From Methanolobus chelungpuianus (GTDB lineage: Archaea > Halobacteriota > Methanosarcinia > Methanosarcinales > Methanosarcinaceae): a stretch of 64,000 bases of DNA. Below, one piece after another: positions 44,383-53,686 of the stretch. Each line of letters opens with the position of its first letter. The stretch's first letter is position 1. The stretch spans positions 372,001 to 436,000 of the forward strand of contig NZ_JTEO01000002.1 in NCBI RefSeq assembly GCF_024500045.1, given 5' to 3'. Position numbers and translations under genes: made by a program. The notes under the pieces are model-generated. The model was not told the DNA's origin. It did no database searches and was given only the letters and a program-made list of their open reading frames with translations.

Positions 44383-45618
44383 TCAGGTCCCGCATTCCCA
44401 GCCTTCCATGTATTTTGTCTGCTCGGATGAAAGCCTGTCAATACTGATGCCCATGGACTTGAGCTTCATCTCGGCTACACTCATATCCAGCTCACGGGGC
44501 ACTACATGTACTCCGTTGGGAAGCCTGTTCTCGGCTATGTACCTGACACATAGTGCCTGGTTTGCAAAGCTCATGTCCATGACCTCCGCAGGGTGGCCGT
44601 CGCCTGCTGCTAGGTTAACAAGCCTGCCTTCGGCAAGGACATATACTTTCCTGCTGCCGAGGACGTATTCCATTATGTTCTTCCTTGACGTACGCACTGA
44701 TTTTGCCATAGATCCCAGGTCTTCCAGGTTGATCTCCACATTGAAGTGTCCCGCATTGGCAAGAATGGCCCCGTCCTTCATGACCTCGAAGTGTTCCCTG
44801 CTGATGATATCTCTGTTACCTGTGGTTGTCAGGAAGATGTCTCCTATTTTTGCAGCTTCCTTCATGGTCATTACCGCGTTGCCGTCCATACGTGCTTCCA
44901 GTGCCCTGATAACATCGATCTCAGTAACTATTACATTAGCTCCCAGCCCTTTTGCACGCATCGCAGCGCCTTTGCCACACCATCCGTAGCCTGCAACGAC
45001 CACATTCTTCCCGGCAATGAGCAGGTTCGTGGTCCTCATGATCCCGTCCCAGGAAGACTGTCCCGTACCATAGCGGTTATCGAACAGGAACTTTGTCTGG
45101 GCATCATTGACTGCGATGACCGGCATCTTGAGTGCCCCGTCGCGCTCCATGGCCTTGAGCCTGTGAATACCTGTAGTAGTCTCCTCGCATCCGCCCAGTA
45201 TGGTGGGAAGCATTTCGGTGCGTTCTGTATGGAGCTTGAAGATAAGGTCTGCTCCGTCGTCTATTGTGATGTCTGGCCCGAAGTCCAGCACCTTGTCGAT
45301 GGCCTCGTAATACTCGTCATTGCAGCAGTCATACCTTGCATAACAGTCAATGTCCTTGCAGGCATCCAGTGCAAGTGCGACATCGTCCTGGGTGCTCAGC
45401 GGGTTGCACCCTGTTATAGCAACCTCGGCCCCTCCTGCCACCAGGGTCTGTACAAGCACTGCGGTCTTTGCCTCCACATGGAGTGCCATCCCCACCCTGT
45501 GCCCCTTCAGGGGCCTCTCCTTCTCGAACTGTTCCCTTATAGCTGCAAGCACCGGCATATGGCTGCGTGCCCACTCTATTTTCAGTCTTCCGGAATCCAC
45601 CATTTCTGTTTCACTCAT
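44383..45618 (-). CDS. ahcY: S-adenosyl/S-inosylhomocysteine hydrolase
   Basis: 411 aa NAD-dependent hydrolase of the adenosylhomocysteinase family, freeing homocysteine from the methylation by-product. Motifs: [59 protein letters not shown], the NAD fold [25 protein letters not shown], and [12 protein letters not shown]. The preceding gene on the strand encodes a nucleoside deaminase. In methanogens the two work in series: deaminase makes S-inosylhomocysteine, which this hydrolase then cleaves, so S-inosylhomocysteine hydrolase is the more likely activity. Confidence 0.9.
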   Translation of the reverse strand: MSETEMVDSGRLKIEWARSHMPVLAAIREQFEKERPLKGHRVGMALHVEAKTAVLVQTLVAGGAEVAITGCNPLSTQDDVALALDACKDIDCYARYDCCNDEYYEAIDKVLDFGPDITIDDGADLIFKLHTERTEMLPTILGGCEETTTGIHRLKAMERDGALKMPVIAVNDAQTKFLFDNRYGTGQSSWDGIMRTTNLLIAGKNVVVAGYGWCGKGAAMRAKGLGANVIVTEIDVIRALEARMDGNAVMTMKEAAKIGDIFLTTTGNRDIISREHFEVMKDGAILANAGHFNVEINLEDLGSMAKSVRTSRKNIMEYVLGSRKVYVLAEGRLVNLAAGDGHPAEVMDMSFANQALCVRYIAENRLPNGVHVVPRELDMSVAEMKLKSMGISIDRLSSEQTKYMEGWECGT

Positions 45619-45760
45619 CTGCTATCTCCTCATGATGTATTGTAATTGATCACTCTATGGCCTGCTTTACGCCGGCCAATATCATCTGTATCTTCATTTC
45701 TCGGTCGGTCTGCACTGCATATACTTTTTGTCTATATTAAGTATCTACTGCGTGTCGGTC

Positions 45761-47059
45761 TCACGAGTCGATCCGTGATGCAAGGTTCTTTGATGTCTGC
45801 ACTGCCTTCCCAAGGATGTCCTGTTCATCAAGGCAGGTGACCATGAAATCTTCCATGAGGACTTTTCCGGCCACGATGGTCGTCCTGACATCCTTGCCGC
45901 TTGCGGCATACACAAGCTGTGAGGCAACATCGTGCAGAGGTGTCAGGTGAGGCTTTCTCATGTCCACGATGATCATATCCGCATTGTGCCCTTCCTTCAG
46001 TACACCGCTCTTTATGCCAAGAGCCTTTGCCCCGTTGACGGTCGCCATCTCGAGCACCTGACGTGCAGGCAATGCCGTAGGGTCCATGGTGCCCACTTTC
46101 TGTAGCAGTGCTGCAGTCTTCATCTCCTCGAACATGTCAAGATTGTTGTTGGATGCGCAGCCGTCCGTCCCGAGGCACACGTTGGCACCGCTTGCAATCA
46201 ACTTTGCCACCGGTGCTATGCCGGATGCAAGTTTCATGTTGCTTACGGGGTTGTGGGATATGTTCACCCCGTACTCTGCCAGTATCTTTATGTCGCCGTC
46301 CGAGAGCCAGACACAATGCGCTGCAAGTACGTCAGTACCCCAGAAATCAATATCCTTGAGGAAATGGATGGAGCACATGCCGAAGTTCTCTTTCATGTAG
46401 TTGAGCTCTGCCTCGGTCTCAAGCACGTGGATGTGTATCCTTATCTTATCCTTTACAGCCTGCTCCTTCACCCTTATCAGGAATTCCCTGGAGCATGTGT
46501 TCGGAGCATGGGGACCGTACATGGTGGTGATCCTGCCATCCGCTTTTCCGTTCCACTGGCTGACGAACCTGCTGCCTTCTTTAAGCTCAGCATCGGCCTT
46601 CTCTTTGCTCCCAAAGTCTATCATCCCGTAAGACAATGCAGCCCTGATGCCGGACTCTTTAACGGCCTGGGCAACCCTGTCCATGTGGATATACATATCT
46701 GCAAAGGAAGTGGTACCGGACCTTATCATCTCCAGGCAGGCAAGCAGGCTGCCTATATGGATATCATCGTCCGTGAGCTTGGCTTCCGCAGGCCAGATCC
46801 GATCCTCCAGCCACTCCTTCAGGTGCATGTCATCGGCATAGCCCCTGAACAGTGTCATGCCTGCATGGCAGTGCGTGTTGATAAGCCCGGGCATGACCAC
46901 GCAGCCTCGTGCATCTATTATTTTGTCTGCGGTGCTGCCTGTCGATCTGCCGACCTCTTTGATCAAACCGTTCTCAATGACCACGACCCCGTTCTCAATA
47001 TCGCCTAGATCAGGGTCCATCGTGAGCACATAAGCATTCTTGATGATAATATCTGCCAT
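45761..47059 (-). CDS. dadD: 5'-deoxyadenosine/S-adenosylhomocysteine deaminase (DadD/MtaD)
   Basis: 432 aa amidohydrolase. Zinc ligands in NTHCHAGMTLFRGYADD, IHVLETEAEL and AHCVWLSDGD, plus the final GTDGCASNNNLDMFEEM. In methanogens this enzyme deaminates 5'-deoxyadenosine, methylthioadenosine and S-adenosylhomocysteine to inosine forms. 142 nt upstream of the hydrolase with a TATA-like sequence in the gap, and 26 nt downstream of the HD gene, so partly separate from both. Confidence 0.93.
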   Translation of the reverse strand: MADIIIKNAYVLTMDPDLGDIENGVVVIENGLIKEVGRSTGSTADKIIDARGCVVMPGLINTHCHAGMTLFRGYADDMHLKEWLEDRIWPAEAKLTDDDIHIGSLLACLEMIRSGTTSFADMYIHMDRVAQAVKESGIRAALSYGMIDFGSKEKADAELKEGSRFVSQWNGKADGRITTMYGPHAPNTCSREFLIRVKEQAVKDKIRIHIHVLETEAELNYMKENFGMCSIHFLKDIDFWGTDVLAAHCVWLSDGDIKILAEYGVNISHNPVSNMKLASGIAPVAKLIASGANVCLGTDGCASNNNLDMFEEMKTAALLQKVGTMDPTALPARQVLEMATVNGAKALGIKSGVLKEGHNADMIIVDMRKPHLTPLHDVASQLVYAASGKDVRTTIVAGKVLMEDFMVTCLDEQDILGKAVQTSKNLASRIDS

Positions 47060-47085
47060 GTCAGTTCTCCTTCATTTTTACACAT

Positions 47086-47718
47086 CTACTCCAGTTCGGA
47101 CCTCAGCTCCTCAAGGTACAGGTGCATTATCCTTAACCTCTGCTCCGCTATATCCCTTGCAGTCCGGGTGTTCAGCCTTTCCATTATCCTGAAAGGCTTC
47201 CTTTGCATGTAATCGTAGAACCCGTCGAATGGGTCCTCCGTATAAGCGTTCATTGAGGTTTCCTTGATCGTACCGATGGTGCTCTTCAGAGCCCTCAGTG
47301 CTCCCATGGATACGAGAGAGCGGAAGATCCCCACGGCTCCGAGGGCATCCAGCCTGTCCGCATCCTGCAGTATCATGGCCTCGATGGTCTCGGCCTGCAT
47401 CCCTCTGCTGAAGCGATGGGTGAGGATACAGGAAGCCACATGCTCCACCATATTCTCTTCCAGGCCCCGCTCGGCAAGGAACTGTCTTGCTATCTCGGCG
47501 CTGTAGACTGCGTGGTTTCCGCCTTCCTGATGCTCCCTTACAATGCCGGCATCATGGAGCAGTGCGGCAAGCTGCAGCACCTGCAGGTCTCCTCCCTCGG
47601 TCTCCCGGATGCGCAGGCAGAGCTTTTCCACGCGCTCGATATGCGAGATGTCGTGGGTGCTTGGCTCCCCTTCCAGCAGTCCGGAGACGAACTCCCTGGT
47701 CTGCTCGATCAGATCCAT
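47086..47718 (-). CDS. HD-domain metal-dependent phosphohydrolase
   Basis: 210 aa. HDISHIERVEKLC provides the first His and the HD pair is in LAALLHDAGIVR, followed by HRFSRGM and the last metal residue in LQDADRLDALGAVG. YedJ-like single-domain HD proteins hydrolyse nucleotides or phosphate monoesters; no substrate is known. Its 5' end overlaps the phosphopantoate-ligase gene by 10 nt, so it is co-translated with CoA synthesis genes. Confidence 0.88.
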   Translation of the reverse strand: MDLIEQTREFVSGLLEGEPSTHDISHIERVEKLCLRIRETEGGDLQVLQLAALLHDAGIVREHQEGGNHAVYSAEIARQFLAERGLEENMVEHVASCILTHRFSRGMQAETIEAMILQDADRLDALGAVGIFRSLVSMGALRALKSTIGTIKETSMNAYTEDPFDGFYDYMQRKPFRIMERLNTRTARDIAEQRLRIMHLYLEELRSELE

Positions 47719-48479
47719 CGGATACCTCTCTCTTCGGACTGCTGTTTCAGCCTTTCCTGGATGGCATAGAGGGCATCTGAGATGACCTTGCTGTTATCAT
47801 ACGTTCCAACAACTTCCAGGAGGGACTGCCTGCTCTGCTGCTTCATGTCCCTGGCGAAAAGGGTCATGTTCTGCAGTGCCCGGGTCACATTGTCGACGAT
47901 GGTCACAGTGGCGCTAAGTGAGGTTCTTGACAGCGGGTTCAGGTCAATGGCAATGACAGTCTTGCCCATCTCCACCAGTTTCTGGCAGCGGTCCCCATCT
48001 TCCAGGGGCACCAGCACCACATCTGCGCTGAAGATGCCCTCCTCGTCCACTATCGCCCTGTCATGGGACAGGTCCAGCCTCTTGTCGCCCTTGCCTCCAA
48101 GCACCCTGGAAGCGCCGTGGGACTTGAGCAGCTCCGTGATCTGATGCACTCTGGCATCGCTCCTGTGGAACAGGTTCACTTCAAGGGTCGCCCCGGTGAT
48201 ATCTGCAAGGGCCACCATGCTTTCGGGTACAAGCGCCGCAGTGTTCCCATTCACCGATATGATCGGGTTCCCTGCGAGGAGGATATGTGCCACGGCAGCC
48301 CTTTCCGCCACAGCGGCAGACTCCGTGGTCTTTTCGCCTATAAGGTAATCGAAAGCCTCACCCCTGCCCTGCGCCACCAGCCCTTGCAGACTTGTATAGC
48401 CCATCCTTACGCCTTCCACTATTTTCTCCCTGGTGATCAGGGACTCGTATCTCGGATGGTCCCTGGGAATCTCAGTCAT
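47709..48479 (-). CDS. 4-phosphopantoate-beta-alanine ligase
   Basis: 256 aa. Archaeal replacement of PanC: couples 4-phosphopantoate with beta-alanine to give phosphopantothenate. The N-terminus PRDHPRYESLITREKIVEGVRMGYTSLQGLVAQGRGEAFDYLIGEKT, then AGNPIISVNGNTAALVPESM, NLFHRSDARV and VPLEDGDRCQKLVEMGKTVIAIDLNPLSRTS are clear family marks. It lies 35 nt after the pantoate kinase gene and overlaps the HD gene. Confidence 0.95.
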   Translation of the reverse strand: MTEIPRDHPRYESLITREKIVEGVRMGYTSLQGLVAQGRGEAFDYLIGEKTTESAAVAERAAVAHILLAGNPIISVNGNTAALVPESMVALADITGATLEVNLFHRSDARVHQITELLKSHGASRVLGGKGDKRLDLSHDRAIVDEEGIFSADVVLVPLEDGDRCQKLVEMGKTVIAIDLNPLSRTSLSATVTIVDNVTRALQNMTLFARDMKQQSRQSLLEVVGTYDNSKVISDALYAIQERLKQQSEERGIRWI

Positions 48480-48514
48480 ATATCCGTCTCCTTGATCATT
48501 CTTGCGTCACCCTT

Positions 48515-49399
48515 TCAGATCATTCTGATACTGCCCGGATTTATCCTGTAGTGCAGCACCTGGCCGAAACCGGAGAGAACCTCCTTCAATTCTGCACCCG
48601 TGCTCTCTGTCCCGACTGCAAAGACCGTGTTGCCCAGCATGGCCTGGGATGCCATTCCACCTATGGCCTCCACAGCCTCAATAATATCCGTGATCTCATC
48701 AGTAGCAAGGTTTGCACCAATGGAAAAGTCCCTGGCACATCTCATGAAATTCTCCATGCAGGGTCTTACCATAAGCCTTTTCATGGCTTCCTTTCCTGCA
48801 TCATTTATATTTCTCACAGCCTCTCGGCTTCCCAGCACCATGCCCGTGGACAGCTTTCCCAGGACCACACAGTATACATCCGATTCGCCTGAAGGTATCC
48901 TGTCGCATGAACCCACACCCGGAGCCCCCGGTGAGGTTCTTATCACGGCTCCTCCCAGTGACTGCGCTGCCACATCCCCGAGCCCGCTGCTGTTGCGGAC
49001 TTCAGCAACATGCGCTATCCCGTTGAGCTTATTGGTGGTAAGGTTCAGCGACAGTACCCGGTTTAGCGCATAGGCCGTTCCAAGGGAGCCGGCGCCGGAT
49101 GCACCCAGTCCGCATTCAACCGGCACCTGGGTAGTGCTCTCAACCCTGACAGGCCTATCGGTAAGCATTTCCACAACAGTCCTGCTGGTAATCCCTTCAA
49201 CTTCTTTCCCGTTCAGCAGGATGACTGTCTCTTCGATGCCTTCACCCATGGTCACCGTTGTCTCGATCCCTGCACTGAGCACTATCCCGCAGCCTGTGGA
49301 GCCTTTTTTCATAGGGTCCGCATGGTCGTGCACTTCGAAAAAACCTGTTATGTGGGCAGGTGCAAAAGCTCTGGCACTGAGCGCATAATGACTGTTCAT
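48515..49399 (-). CDS. Pantoate kinase (GHMP family)
   Basis: 294 aa. Phosphorylates pantoate, the first step of the archaeal CoA route. Starts with ARAFAPAHITGFFEV and MKKGSTGCGIVLSAG, and has the GHMP ATP-binding loop PVECGLGASGAGSLGTAYALN and SGLGDVAAQSLGG, with a C-terminal GTESTGAELKEVLSGFG region. Overlaps the CoaBC gene by 4 nt (ATGA type). Confidence 0.95.
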   Translation of the reverse strand: MNSHYALSARAFAPAHITGFFEVHDHADPMKKGSTGCGIVLSAGIETTVTMGEGIEETVILLNGKEVEGITSRTVVEMLTDRPVRVESTTQVPVECGLGASGAGSLGTAYALNRVLSLNLTTNKLNGIAHVAEVRNSSGLGDVAAQSLGGAVIRTSPGAPGVGSCDRIPSGESDVYCVVLGKLSTGMVLGSREAVRNINDAGKEAMKRLMVRPCMENFMRCARDFSIGANLATDEITDIIEAVEAIGGMASQAMLGNTVFAVGTESTGAELKEVLSGFGQVLHYRINPGSIRMI

Positions 49400-50643
49400 T
49401 TAATTTTATCCCCTGCAGAAAGCATCATTGCGATCTCGTCCATCAGGGCACCTGCGATCAGGCTCTTCGGACCCCTTATATTGCCATGCTCCTTCCTGTC
49501 GGGCCTGATAAGATACACACTGTTCTCATCCGTTCCCATGCCTCCCTGGCTGACATCGTTGGCAACTATCATGTCAAGGCCGGAGTTGGCGAGTGTCTGC
49601 AATGCACGGTGGAAAAGCTCTTCTCTGTCTATTCCTGTCTCCGCCTTGAACCCTATTATCCTTATTTCCGGGAACGCTTTCCTTGCTTCCGTTATCAGCT
49701 TGCGCGTGGGTGTAAGTGAGATTACGGGTGAGCCTCCGGACTTGATCTTCGTCCCGGCTGCCTCCAGTGTATAGTCCCCGATGGCTGCAGCGCTTATCAG
49801 CACGTCGTAACCTTCTGAGAGCTCCTCCAGCACGGCATCTGTCATCTGCCCTGCGCTCTCTGCGAAAATCTCCCGGATACCGCCCATGCCAAGCCTGTTC
49901 CTGTGAACGATTGTAACCTCGGCGCCCCTGCGATAGGCTTCCAGCGCCAGTTCGGCACCTGTCTTTCCCGATGCACGGTTGGTGAGGATCCTTATGGGAT
50001 CAACAGCTTCTGCCGTCGAGCCGCTTGTGATGAGTATCTTCTTCCCTCGCAGGCTGTGGCCTTTTAACATCCGCTCGGTCTCAAGCACTATCTCTTCGTT
50101 GCTGCTTATCTTGGCGATACCCTCTTCCATCCTGGGCCCAACGATGGCTATCCCCCACGACCTTAATTTCTCCAGGTTATCTGCCACAGCAGGGTGCCTG
50201 TACATATCCTCATGCATGGCAGGCACCACCATGACAGGCTTGCCTGCTCCGATGGCAGTAGTTGCAAAGGTCGTTACAGGTGTGTCATCTATACCTGTCG
50301 CCATCTTTCCGACAGTGTTGGCAGTTGCAGGTGCCACAAGAAGTAGGTCGGCCCTGCCTTCTTTCCCAAAGAACTCCACATGCTCCACCTTTCCGGAGAT
50401 CGCAGTGACTACCTCATTCCCTGTAGCGTAGTGCAGGGCCATGGGATTGATGATCCAGGATGCGGCCTCGCTCATGACCGCATATACGTCCGCTCCCCTG
50501 CGTATCAGTTCCCGTGCAAGCTCCACTGTCCGCACGGCTGCTATGCTGCCTGTGACCGCCAGCACTATGGTCCTGCCTTCCAGTGAGCCGGACTTTGAGG
50601 ATCTGATCCAGAGGGTGGGATGTCTGTTTGGAATCTGGGGCAT
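49396..50643 (-). CDS. coaBC: Bifunctional phosphopantothenoylcysteine decarboxylase / phosphopantothenate-cysteine ligase
   Basis: 415 aa. The N-terminal flavoprotein half (VLAVTGSIAAVRTVELARELI, PATANTVGKMATGIDDTPVTT, AMHEDMYRHPAV) is followed by the CoaB ligase half (ITSGSTAEAVDPIRILTNRASGKTGAELA, SAAIGDYTL, IIGFKAETG, NDVSQGGMGTDENSVYLI). Makes 4-phosphopantetheine from phosphopantothenate and cysteine. AAGGACGG precedes the ATG. First gene of the CoA operon. Confidence 0.97.
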   Translation of the reverse strand: MPQIPNRHPTLWIRSSKSGSLEGRTIVLAVTGSIAAVRTVELARELIRRGADVYAVMSEAASWIINPMALHYATGNEVVTAISGKVEHVEFFGKEGRADLLLVAPATANTVGKMATGIDDTPVTTFATTAIGAGKPVMVVPAMHEDMYRHPAVADNLEKLRSWGIAIVGPRMEEGIAKISSNEEIVLETERMLKGHSLRGKKILITSGSTAEAVDPIRILTNRASGKTGAELALEAYRRGAEVTIVHRNRLGMGGIREIFAESAGQMTDAVLEELSEGYDVLISAAAIGDYTLEAAGTKIKSGGSPVISLTPTRKLITEARKAFPEIRIIGFKAETGIDREELFHRALQTLANSGLDMIVANDVSQGGMGTDENSVYLIRPDRKEHGNIRGPKSLIAGALMDEIAMMLSAGDKIK

Positions 50644-50811
50644 ATTCCGTCCTTTTTTGATTAAATAAGTGGATTTTTAGTATTTAAGGAGGGTGGCCAG
50701 AACAGTTACATTTTTTCCGCAGGTCAAACCAGTTTAGTTTCTGTAATCCCTTATTATATGTGTGCCATATACTTATACAGGTTAAATAGCTGAAAAGCAG
50801 GTGCCTTTACA

Positions 50812-51348
50812 TTGACCCCTCTGATATTTCCACGTCCTGGAACCCTTGAAGACAAGCACAAGCTTTTAGTCCTCTATCGTGAAGTTGCCACTCTTTCAGG
50901 CGGCATTATCCGGGAAGCCTCTGAGGTCACAGAGGAATATGTGGACAAGTTTGTCAGGAACAGTCTTACAGGCGGCATGATCTTTGTAGTCGATGATGCC
51001 GGGAGCGACAGGCTCATCGGGGAGATACACACCTACAGGCCTGCCCTCAAGGCTCTTTCTCATGTTCTTGAGCACCTGACAGTCGTAGTGCATCCCGACT
51101 TCCAGAGGAAAGGCATTGGGAGGACGCTTTTCAAAACAATGCTTGATAAGGTGAGGTCAGAACATCCCGGGGTTCTCAGGGTCGAGCTGATAGCAAAGGA
51201 GAGCAATTACGCTGCACTGAACCTTTACAGTTCTCTTGGCTTTATCGAGGAGGGCAGGATGGTAAAAAGGATACGGAGGCCTGATGGCAGTCTTGAGGAT
51301 GACGTACTGCTGGTGTGGATGAATCCGGATTATAAAGGGATTCGGTAA
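50812..51348 (+). CDS. GNAT-family N-acetyltransferase
   Basis: 178 aa starting at TTG, with AGGTG 8 nt upstream. The GNAT fold has the acetyl-CoA motif HLTVVVHPDFQRKGIGRTLFKTML and the following VELIAKESNYAALNLYSSLGFIEEGR. Similar proteins acetylate ribosomal proteins, amines or small molecules; this one cannot be assigned. It is divergent from coaBC across 168 nt of AT-rich sequence. Confidence 0.86.
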   Translation: MTPLIFPRPGTLEDKHKLLVLYREVATLSGGIIREASEVTEEYVDKFVRNSLTGGMIFVVDDAGSDRLIGEIHTYRPALKALSHVLEHLTVVVHPDFQRKGIGRTLFKTMLDKVRSEHPGVLRVELIAKESNYAALNLYSSLGFIEEGRMVKRIRRPDGSLEDDVLLVWMNPDYKGIR

Positions 51349-51489
51349 CATCGCAGAATCCAAAGATGGCTTTAGTGCCATTATTGTTCCGGAATTGCCC
51401 CTGAATTATTCCGGTATTGGCTGCCCCGGAGCTGGCTATATGGATACCTATTAATATATCATGTCTGAAAAATGCCATAAGTGGTACTT

Positions 51490-52323
51490 ATGTGGTGCGA
51501 TACTAAAAGAGTAATATCTATCCTTATAGTGCTCCTTTTAGCTATATCAGTTACAGGATGCACTTCAGATGACAATGGTGACGATAATGCAGATGGCAGT
51601 CTGTCCTCAGGCACTGGGGATGCAGGTGATGAGCTCACCAACTCCATAGGTATGGAATTCCGGTATGTGGAAGCCGGCACTTTCACAATGGGCTCTCCCA
51701 AGTATGCCGCTTCCCAGCCGGTACATCAGGTGAGGCTGCAGAAGCCGTTCTATATCGGCAGGTATGAGGTCACCCAGGAGCAGTGGGTCGAGATCATGGG
51801 CAGCAATCCTTCAGTATCACAGGGCAATAAGAAGCCTGTAGAGAGTGTGTCCTGGAACGAGGTTCAGGAATTCATAGCCAAGCTCAATAAAGAGGAGGGC
51901 ACTGCCAAATACAGGCTGCCTACAGAGGCAGAATGGGAGTATGCGTCCAGGGCAGGCACGACCACTCTTTACTCGCTCGGCGAGATGGACGAAAAGGAAG
52001 GTCCCTTCCTGAGAGACTATGCATGGTATCAACCCAATTCAGGGGGAAGCACTCACAATGTCGGTGAAAAGCTTCCAAATCCCTGGGGACTGCATGACAC
52101 ATACGGCAACGTGGCCGAACTCGTGCAGGACAGCTGGGGAGATACCTATTCGGCTGCAAAGGAAGACGGCAGTGCAGTAGTGAAGAGCGGAAGCACACTT
52201 GTGGTCGCCAGGGGCGGAAGTTACTCCAGCAAGGATAATGCGCTTGAATCTGCCTACCGTGCAAAGAAGGACGCCCGCGATGGGGATGCTAATACCGGTT
52301 TCAGGCTCGTGATGGAGGCCTGA
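51490..52323 (+). CDS. Lipoprotein with formylglycine-generating-enzyme-like (SUMF1) domain
   Basis: 277 aa from the ATG at 51490; an upstream GTG is possible but lacks a signal advantage. A signal helix ends in the lipobox SVTGC (Cys24), then an Asp-rich linker precedes the SUMF1 domain: GMEFRYVEAGTFTMGSPKY, YIGRYEVTQEQWVEIMGSNPS, PVESVSWNEVQEFI, YRLPTEAEWEYASRAGTTT, NPWGLHDTYGNVAE and RGGSYSSKDNALESAYRA. The two catalytic cysteines of true FGE, near RGGS-x-C, are replaced by serines, so sulfatase activation is unlikely. A ligand-binding surface protein is more plausible. Confidence 0.85.
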   Translation: MWCDTKRVISILIVLLLAISVTGCTSDDNGDDNADGSLSSGTGDAGDELTNSIGMEFRYVEAGTFTMGSPKYAASQPVHQVRLQKPFYIGRYEVTQEQWVEIMGSNPSVSQGNKKPVESVSWNEVQEFIAKLNKEEGTAKYRLPTEAEWEYASRAGTTTLYSLGEMDEKEGPFLRDYAWYQPNSGGSTHNVGEKLPNPWGLHDTYGNVAELVQDSWGDTYSAAKEDGSAVVKSGSTLVVARGGSYSSKDNALESAYRAKKDARDGDANTGFRLVMEA

Positions 52324-52594
52324 GATCCTTTTTTTCCTGCCTTGCATTCGCCGGAATTAACTATCCAGTAGCTGGATACAAAGTTGATAACAACAGGGTC
52401 GTGTGAACAATTGCATGGATATCATGAAACAGTAAAGGCGCTGTGGCCGGATTCTGCCGGTTTGTATTCTTTATGCAGGAGCCCTCATATCCCCCAGCGG
52501 GTCTGCTTCTGTTTGCAAAGGTGATGCTCCCGCTAACCGGGAAAGGAACAGGGATAGATAGGCTTTTTATATAGAAATTTCTATTGATGTTTTG
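52324..52594. promoter_or_regulatory. Gap before VLRF1 gene with TATA box and oligo-T
   Basis: 271 nt without a gene. An oligo-T run (52329-52335) just after the SUMF1 gene is a likely archaeal termination signal; tatccag-tag-ctggata at 52362-52378 is a 7-bp hairpin. At the right end ctttttatatag (52563-52574) is a TATA box about 25 nt before the ATG of the next gene. Confidence 0.45.
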
Positions 52595-53635
52595 ATGGCA
52601 GAACAGGGCAAGCCTGAAAAAGGCAAACTTACGGGCAACATCAATTCCCTATTCAGCAGGTATACGGGGAAGGAAAAGCTGGAGGAAGAGATCAGCCGGC
52701 TGAACTCACGTATAGCTGAACTCGAAGCGGAGGCAGGCATCCTGCAAAAGCGCATGGATAAGTGTGCTGAGAGTGAAAAGAGAGCTGTGGCAGCAAAGCA
52801 AGCTGCGGAAGAGAGCCTTAATGCCGCAGAAGTGAGAATCGTCACCCTTGAGCACGAGCTTGAGTCCCATAAGGGTTCCGCTCCTTCGCAGGCAGGCTAC
52901 AGGCTTGTCGAAACTCTCTCCCTGCGCAGGGCAAAGGATCACTTGCAGTCCTTATCCTCATTAAGGTCATCCTCTGCTGACCTGCTGACAGCATACATGC
53001 CTCCCGGGAGATCCCTGTCAGGGGAGGCATACAGAGATATGCCTGCAGCCCTGATCGACCCGGAGGCTCTGCAGCTTATCCAGAGAACTGACTCTTCCAC
53101 AGGATGGGTGCTTTTCTATGACCCGGGTCACTTGGTCAACGAGTTGCTTGTCCCCCCGTTCCAGGTAGGACATGCTGAATGGTCTGCAGGGAGCTCTTTC
53201 AATGTGGAGCCTTTGCTGAAGCTGATAGAGCGGGAGGAAGCAGCCCTGGTGATTGTCGCCCATGCAGGCGAGTCCCTTGTAGCTTACTCCCGCGACTCGG
53301 GGGAGACAGACTTCTACGAACTTGTCCGGAGCAACGTTAAGTCCAAGCACTCGAAAGGGGGATTCAGCCAGAGGCGATTTGAGCGACTCCGGGATGAGGA
53401 AGTGGTTCATCATGCTGAAAAGGCACGGGCTGCCCTTATAAAGCTGCTTGGGTCCCTGCAGGTGGCTCCTGATTACTTCCTGCTCGGAGGCGATGAACAG
53501 CTGGCAAAGGCGATAAGCTCAGGTGTGGCGGAAGATACACCGCGGCTGGTGTCGTCTGCAGATGTGCGTATTGAAAAACATAATATCAATGAGATAATGA
53601 AGCAAATGCTCGTTCTGAGACGTTACAAGTTGTGA
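52595..53635 (+). CDS. VLRF1/Vms1-like peptidyl-tRNA release factor
   Basis: 346 aa from the ATG at 52595 (a TTG one codon earlier is not needed). The TATA box at 52564 predicts transcription to begin near 52593, so it is probably leaderless. Residues 25-90 form a coiled coil. The C-terminal half has an eRF1-like fold with AALVIVAHAGESLVAYSRDSGETD, and KGGFSQRRFERLRDEE near 253-267. This is the GGx2Q loop of the Vms1/ANKZF1 release factor domain, which cuts the nascent chain with its terminal tRNA nucleotides off stalled large subunits. It is followed by an unknown gene and RlmE, supporting a ribosome role. Confidence 0.82.
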   Translation: MAEQGKPEKGKLTGNINSLFSRYTGKEKLEEEISRLNSRIAELEAEAGILQKRMDKCAESEKRAVAAKQAAEESLNAAEVRIVTLEHELESHKGSAPSQAGYRLVETLSLRRAKDHLQSLSSLRSSSADLLTAYMPPGRSLSGEAYRDMPAALIDPEALQLIQRTDSSTGWVLFYDPGHLVNELLVPPFQVGHAEWSAGSSFNVEPLLKLIEREEAALVIVAHAGESLVAYSRDSGETDFYELVRSNVKSKHSKGGFSQRRFERLRDEEVVHHAEKARAALIKLLGSLQVAPDYFLLGGDEQLAKAISSGVAEDTPRLVSSADVRIEKHNINEIMKQMLVLRRYKL

Positions 53636-53686
53636 GTGTGTACTGAGAGCAGGCGACCAGATAGAAGATAGGCTGAGGCGAACCCC

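Noticed and set aside
51490-52323. True formylglycine-generating enzyme
   Set aside because: The catalytic cysteines are replaced by serines.
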